Shown one piece after another: positions 60,833 to 64,000 of a stretch of 64,000 nt of DNA. Origin of the DNA: Taxillus chinensis (lineage: Eukaryota; Streptophyta; Magnoliopsida; Santalales; Loranthaceae); assembly GCA_023512835.1 (NCBI GenBank), contig CM042085.1:8664062-8728061 (forward strand). Reading direction: 5' to 3'. Each line of letters opens with the position of its first letter. Position 1 is the stretch's first letter. Below the pieces are notes generated by a model that searched no databases, had not been told where the DNA came from, and saw only the letters and a program-made list of their open reading frames with translations. A program made the position numbers and the translations under genes.

Positions 60833-61459
60833 TGGTCAAGGCGCACATACATCCGTATGTCACAATATTATCTGCTTTGAGCTTGCCACATCAATCCGTA
60901 CACCTATAAAACTGATGAGCTGTCACCATGTGTGCCATCATAGGAGTGTACATTTTGAATGAGACCAGGCCGTTTTGATCACCTGAAAACAAGAACTTGT
61001 ATTTCAAACTAATACTGTCACCATGTGTGCCATCATAGTTGAAGGTTCGTACATTTTGAATGAGACCAGGCCGTTTTGAGTCATGCCGACCGGTTGAATG
61101 GGAGCACGCCGCTAGTCGAGGACTTGCTTAGAAGGGATTTGGCCATTTACACAACGGGTAATACCGTTCTCGTGACACCATGCGGGCCAACCCTCAAAGG
61201 CTAAACTTAGCGGACCGTAAATAGAGAGCTAAGTGGCAAGGGGTTGAGAGGCGCGAAACGACCCCGTGACACGCCGCACACCATGGGACACCCCCCCCCC
61301 CACCACATATTACACCGAGAAGACTTTTGATATAATGGAACACACAATCAGGCTCTGATATCAGTTTATTAGGATCGGGTCAAGGCACAGACCCAATCGT
61401 ATGTTACAATATTATCTGTTTTGGACTCGTCACATCAACTCACACGGTTTTAAAACGTA
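60833..61459. repeat. Repeat block with approximately 80-bp direct end repeats
   Basis: GGTCAAGGC.CA..C...CCGTATGT.ACAATATTATCTG.TTTG then CACATCAA occurs at about 60835-60900 and again at about 61378-61440. Between them, GTCACCATGTGTGCCATCAT and TACATTTTGAATGAGACCAG occur twice (about 60924 and 61018). The middle has higher GC, with a run of 10 C near 61293. No protein is encoded. The structure looks like a small non-autonomous element with direct terminal repeats, class unknown. Confidence 0.55.
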
Positions 61460-63007
61460 TTATGACATTTTTGGGCTTGACTCACCGTATAAAAATTGTG
61501 CGTGAGACACAATTTTTTAATAAATATTCAAAATATAAAAACCATGGTCTTCGATAAAAGTTAAAATTAAAAATTATTAAATGATTGAGATGGTCGGATC
61601 AGACCTACCTAAAAAAAATCTACTCTAAAAAATAGCCTGGCAAGCGGCAAATGGGGAGCATGGCTTGGTCCCCCATGCATGCTTCTCCGTCTCTAGATAT
61701 CTATTGAACCTGATGAGTGTCAGCGTGTCACCCACCACCCGCCTCTGTTTACCTGATCAGTCTCGATGGCCGATGTACTCATGTACAGCTCCGCCGTGTT
61801 TCGGATAGCCCTGGCGTACGTTTTCGGCCAATCAACCAATCTCCATATATATATATATATATATGGCATCCTTCTCGAGTGGAATGAATATATGCACTTC
61901 GACGGCAGCATTAATCAATATTGGTTGCGTTGCGTCCGCGAAGATAGAGAGAGCGTGAGCGTGAATGAGTGAGTGAGAGAGCCCACCTACACACACTAAA
62001 TTAACGTGATAGCCAGCGGAGTATTTATTAGCGGTACTTATCCGCATCCGTATTCGCCAGTCGGATTCCTTGCACTATTTATAATTGTATTATATATAGG
62101 TCTCGTCTCCCTATTCTAAGTGTGCTGAGAGATTAATTAATATAATTAAAACATTACAGATTGAGGGCTGTCCTGTAATTTGATAAGCATTATATTCATA
62201 TGGTTTTTTAAAGTGGCATATTGATAACATTCAATATTAAAATTTCAATAAATTTTAATAAATTTAGGTATAGCTAAAATTGGTAAAAGTAATATGGATC
62301 ACAAAGAGTAATATTAGATATAGCCAAAATTACGTAATTAATGAGTAATTGTGATAATGTGATAGTGTATTAGATTCAAGGGAGAAAAGAAAAAAATTAT
62401 AATGGTTCACTTCATTGATTTAGTGGTAATGTCTTGAACTGTTTGCATAGATACTTTTAAATCACAAATTATAATTAAAATATAGATTTAAAGTATAATT
62501 TATATCAATACTATAAATAAAATTATTAAAATTTTTAGCTAGTCTCACTATAATTTTATTACTGAAATAAAATTAAGGCTCAGTTGGACTTTGACTTATT
62601 AACCTTGTTATGTGGATCCGTACACTCTAATTTTATAATAGGAAACGCATTTAATGGATTTAAGACATCTCTAATTATATATTTAACTATGACAAACAAG
62701 GGACACTAGCTCGAAGTCTGTAACAAACATGAAAGGAAAAAAAAACAAAAAACAGTCACACAAAATAGGTAGTTAATTATTTGATGATTCATGGATCTAC
62801 GTATAAAATAAGAACACTTTTAACAATGGGGGAAGAAGACCCATCGAAAATAGGTTAATCAAGAAACCTGAAAATCAATGACATATAAATATAAATATAT
62901 ATATATATATATGTGAAATATAAATATATATGGTCGTGGTGTGAAGCCGCTCGACCACGCTCGTTCGTTCGATCGTTTTGATGCGGACGTACAGACGGTG
63001 AGCTGGC
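61460..63007. other. 3' flank of the KCS gene
   Basis: No supported gene. TA microsatellites lie at about 61846-61864 and 62896-62912. About 62860-63007 is the likely 3' UTR of the KCS gene. The patch at 61640-62030 is less AT-rich with overlapping short frames on both strands and no domain. Confidence 0.5.
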
Positions 63008-64000
63008 TCAGCGCATCACGAAGGTTTCCGGATCCTCGTCGTTGATCCATCCGTACTCCTCCATGAACGGGTTGGCTAGCGTGGGCGGCGGGTAGCTGTC
63101 AATGCAGTCCCCCCAGGCTCTGTTAACCTCCCCATCACCGCCCAGGTCCCTCAACACCTCCCACACACAGCTGTTACACTTGAACCCGGCCCCGAAGCTG
63201 ATCATCAACACCCTCTGCCCCTTCCTCAGCCTCCTCTTCCCCTGCATGTACCCAAGAACGTACCACAAGCTGCTCGCTGACGTGTTCCCGTACCGGTGCA
63301 ACGTCATCCTCGCCGGCTCCAGATCGTGCTCCGTCAACCCCAGGCTCTTCCCTATAGCCTCGATCACCGCCTTCCCGCCCGTATGCAAGCAGAAATGGTC
63401 CACCCCCGCCTTCAGGTTTACCATGGCGCTTCGGCTTCCGGCGGCCGCGGCGGCGCTGCGCTTGTAGCGCTTGCTGGCTCTTTTGATGAGCGAATTGACG
63501 GCGAACCGAAAGAGCTCGCGGAGAGGAAGAATCTTGGGGCAGAGCTCCCGGAGGTTGTCGATGAAGGCGCGTGTAGCGGCGGCCGGGAGGTCCTTGCCGA
63601 GGAAGAACCCCACGTGCCCCTGGTCGTCCTCACACTGGGTGCAGCACCCGTAGGACTCGTCGCGGGCACCGTGGTGGGTCCGGACCAGGCACTTGAGCTC
63701 GAACATGGCCCTGTGTCGGAGGGCTGCGAGGTTGGTCAGCAGGATGGCGCAGCCGCCGGTCCGGAAGAGGCAGTTAGCCAGGATCATGGACCGGTGGTTG
63801 CCGGAGTACCAGTTGGGGCTGAGGCACTCCGACGTCAGCACCAGCGCGTACTTGTTCTTGGAGCACTTGAAGATGTTCCGGACCACGTCGATGGAAATCA
63901 CGCTGGCGCTGCACCCCATCCCGGAGAGGTTGTAGCTCTTCACGTCCTCTCGCATCTTGTAGTGTCGGATCACCCTCGCCGCCAGCGAGGGGATGGTGGA
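63008..64000 (-). CDS. KCS: 3-ketoacyl-CoA synthase (KCS), C-terminal part, cut by the window end
   Basis: An uninterrupted frame of 330 residues runs from the window edge to the stop at 63008, with no intron. It begins inside the FAE1/CUT1 type III PKS-like region (PSLAARVIRHYKMREDVKSY, NLSGMGCSASVISID). All three catalytic residues of the family are in place: Cys in GMGCSA, His in CLHTGGKAVIEAI and Asn in RYGNTSASSLWY. The C-terminal ACP-synthase-III-like part includes KGQRVLMISFGAGFKCNSCV and ends YGWINDEDPETFVMR. KCS enzymes sit in the ER membrane and condense malonyl-CoA with long-chain acyl-CoA in very-long-chain fatty acid synthesis for waxes and lipids. About 130-200 N-terminal residues, including the usual two membrane helices, lie outside. 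An Ala run (SAAAAAG) lies near residue 180 of the visible part. The exact KCS number is uncertain. Confidence 0.95.
   Translation of the reverse strand, partial: STIPSLAARVIRHYKMREDVKSYNLSGMGCSASVISIDVVRNIFKCSKNKYALVLTSECLSPNWYSGNHRSMILANCLFRTGGCAILLTNLAALRHRAMFELKCLVRTHHGARDESYGCCTQCEDDQGHVGFFLGKDLPAAATRAFIDNLRELCPKILPLRELFRFAVNSLIKRASKRYKRSAAAAAGSRSAMVNLKAGVDHFCLHTGGKAVIEAIGKSLGLTEHDLEPARMTLHRYGNTSASSLWYVLGYMQGKRRLRKGQRVLMISFGAGFKCNSCVWEVLRDLGGDGEVNRAWGDCIDSYPPPTLANPFMEEYGWINDEDPETFVMR

Noticed and set aside
63102..63935. Plus-strand and shifted minus-strand frames up to 121 codons
   Set aside because: Shadows of the GC-rich KCS exon.
1..64000. tRNA and rRNA genes
   Set aside because: No cloverleaf with matching arms and T-loop and no rRNA core motif was found by eye; a covariance search would be needed to exclude a diverged copy.

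Overview
This is a nuclear segment of a flowering plant. The genes have many exons with GT-AG introns and AT-rich introns. The recognisable proteins are plant-type (a CCT-motif regulator, a plant RPP30, an ANK/PGG membrane protein, a NUDX9-type hydrolase and a 3-ketoacyl-CoA synthase). Intergenic DNA is very AT-rich and full of MITEs and decayed LTR, LINE and Harbinger elements. The species cannot be named from the sequence alone.

Layout. 1-3500: a nested repeat area with a solo LTR at 256-2076 flanked by a 5-bp target duplication. 3517-5214 (+): a three-exon CCT-motif gene with a G-box, a TATA box and a TGACGTCA palindrome upstream. 5215-17151: about 12 kb without a gene, holding MITEs, a perfect palindrome and a 103-bp tandem repeat. 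17152-22101 (-): a six-exon RNase P/MRP subunit RPP30 gene with an apparent one-base insertion in exon 1 and an 11-residue repeat array in exon 5. 25182-27237: a decayed PIF/Harbinger transposon that encloses a PPR gene fragment. 27871-30995 (-): a three-exon ankyrin-repeat/PGG membrane protein gene. 32640-35414: a Ty3/Gypsy remnant, a possible truncated gene start and two MITEs. 41860-53757 (-): a nine-exon Nudix hydrolase 9 gene whose 7.06-kb intron 7 has collected a hAT-like element, a LINE 3' end and a Ty3/Gypsy remnant. 53758-63007: a repeat-rich spacer. 63008-64000 (-): the C-terminal 330 residues of a 3-ketoacyl-CoA synthase, cut by the window edge.

The five genes are unrelated housekeeping or regulatory genes, not a cluster or operon. 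Exon boundaries were placed by hand from protein similarity, splice dinucleotides and reading phase; for every gene the phases close. No gene-level novel system stands out. The most informative oddities are the RPP30 frameshift, a likely GC-AG intron inside the CCT motif, the PPR fragment inside a Harbinger element, and a MITE that seems to have gained a GA/GC-rich insert.
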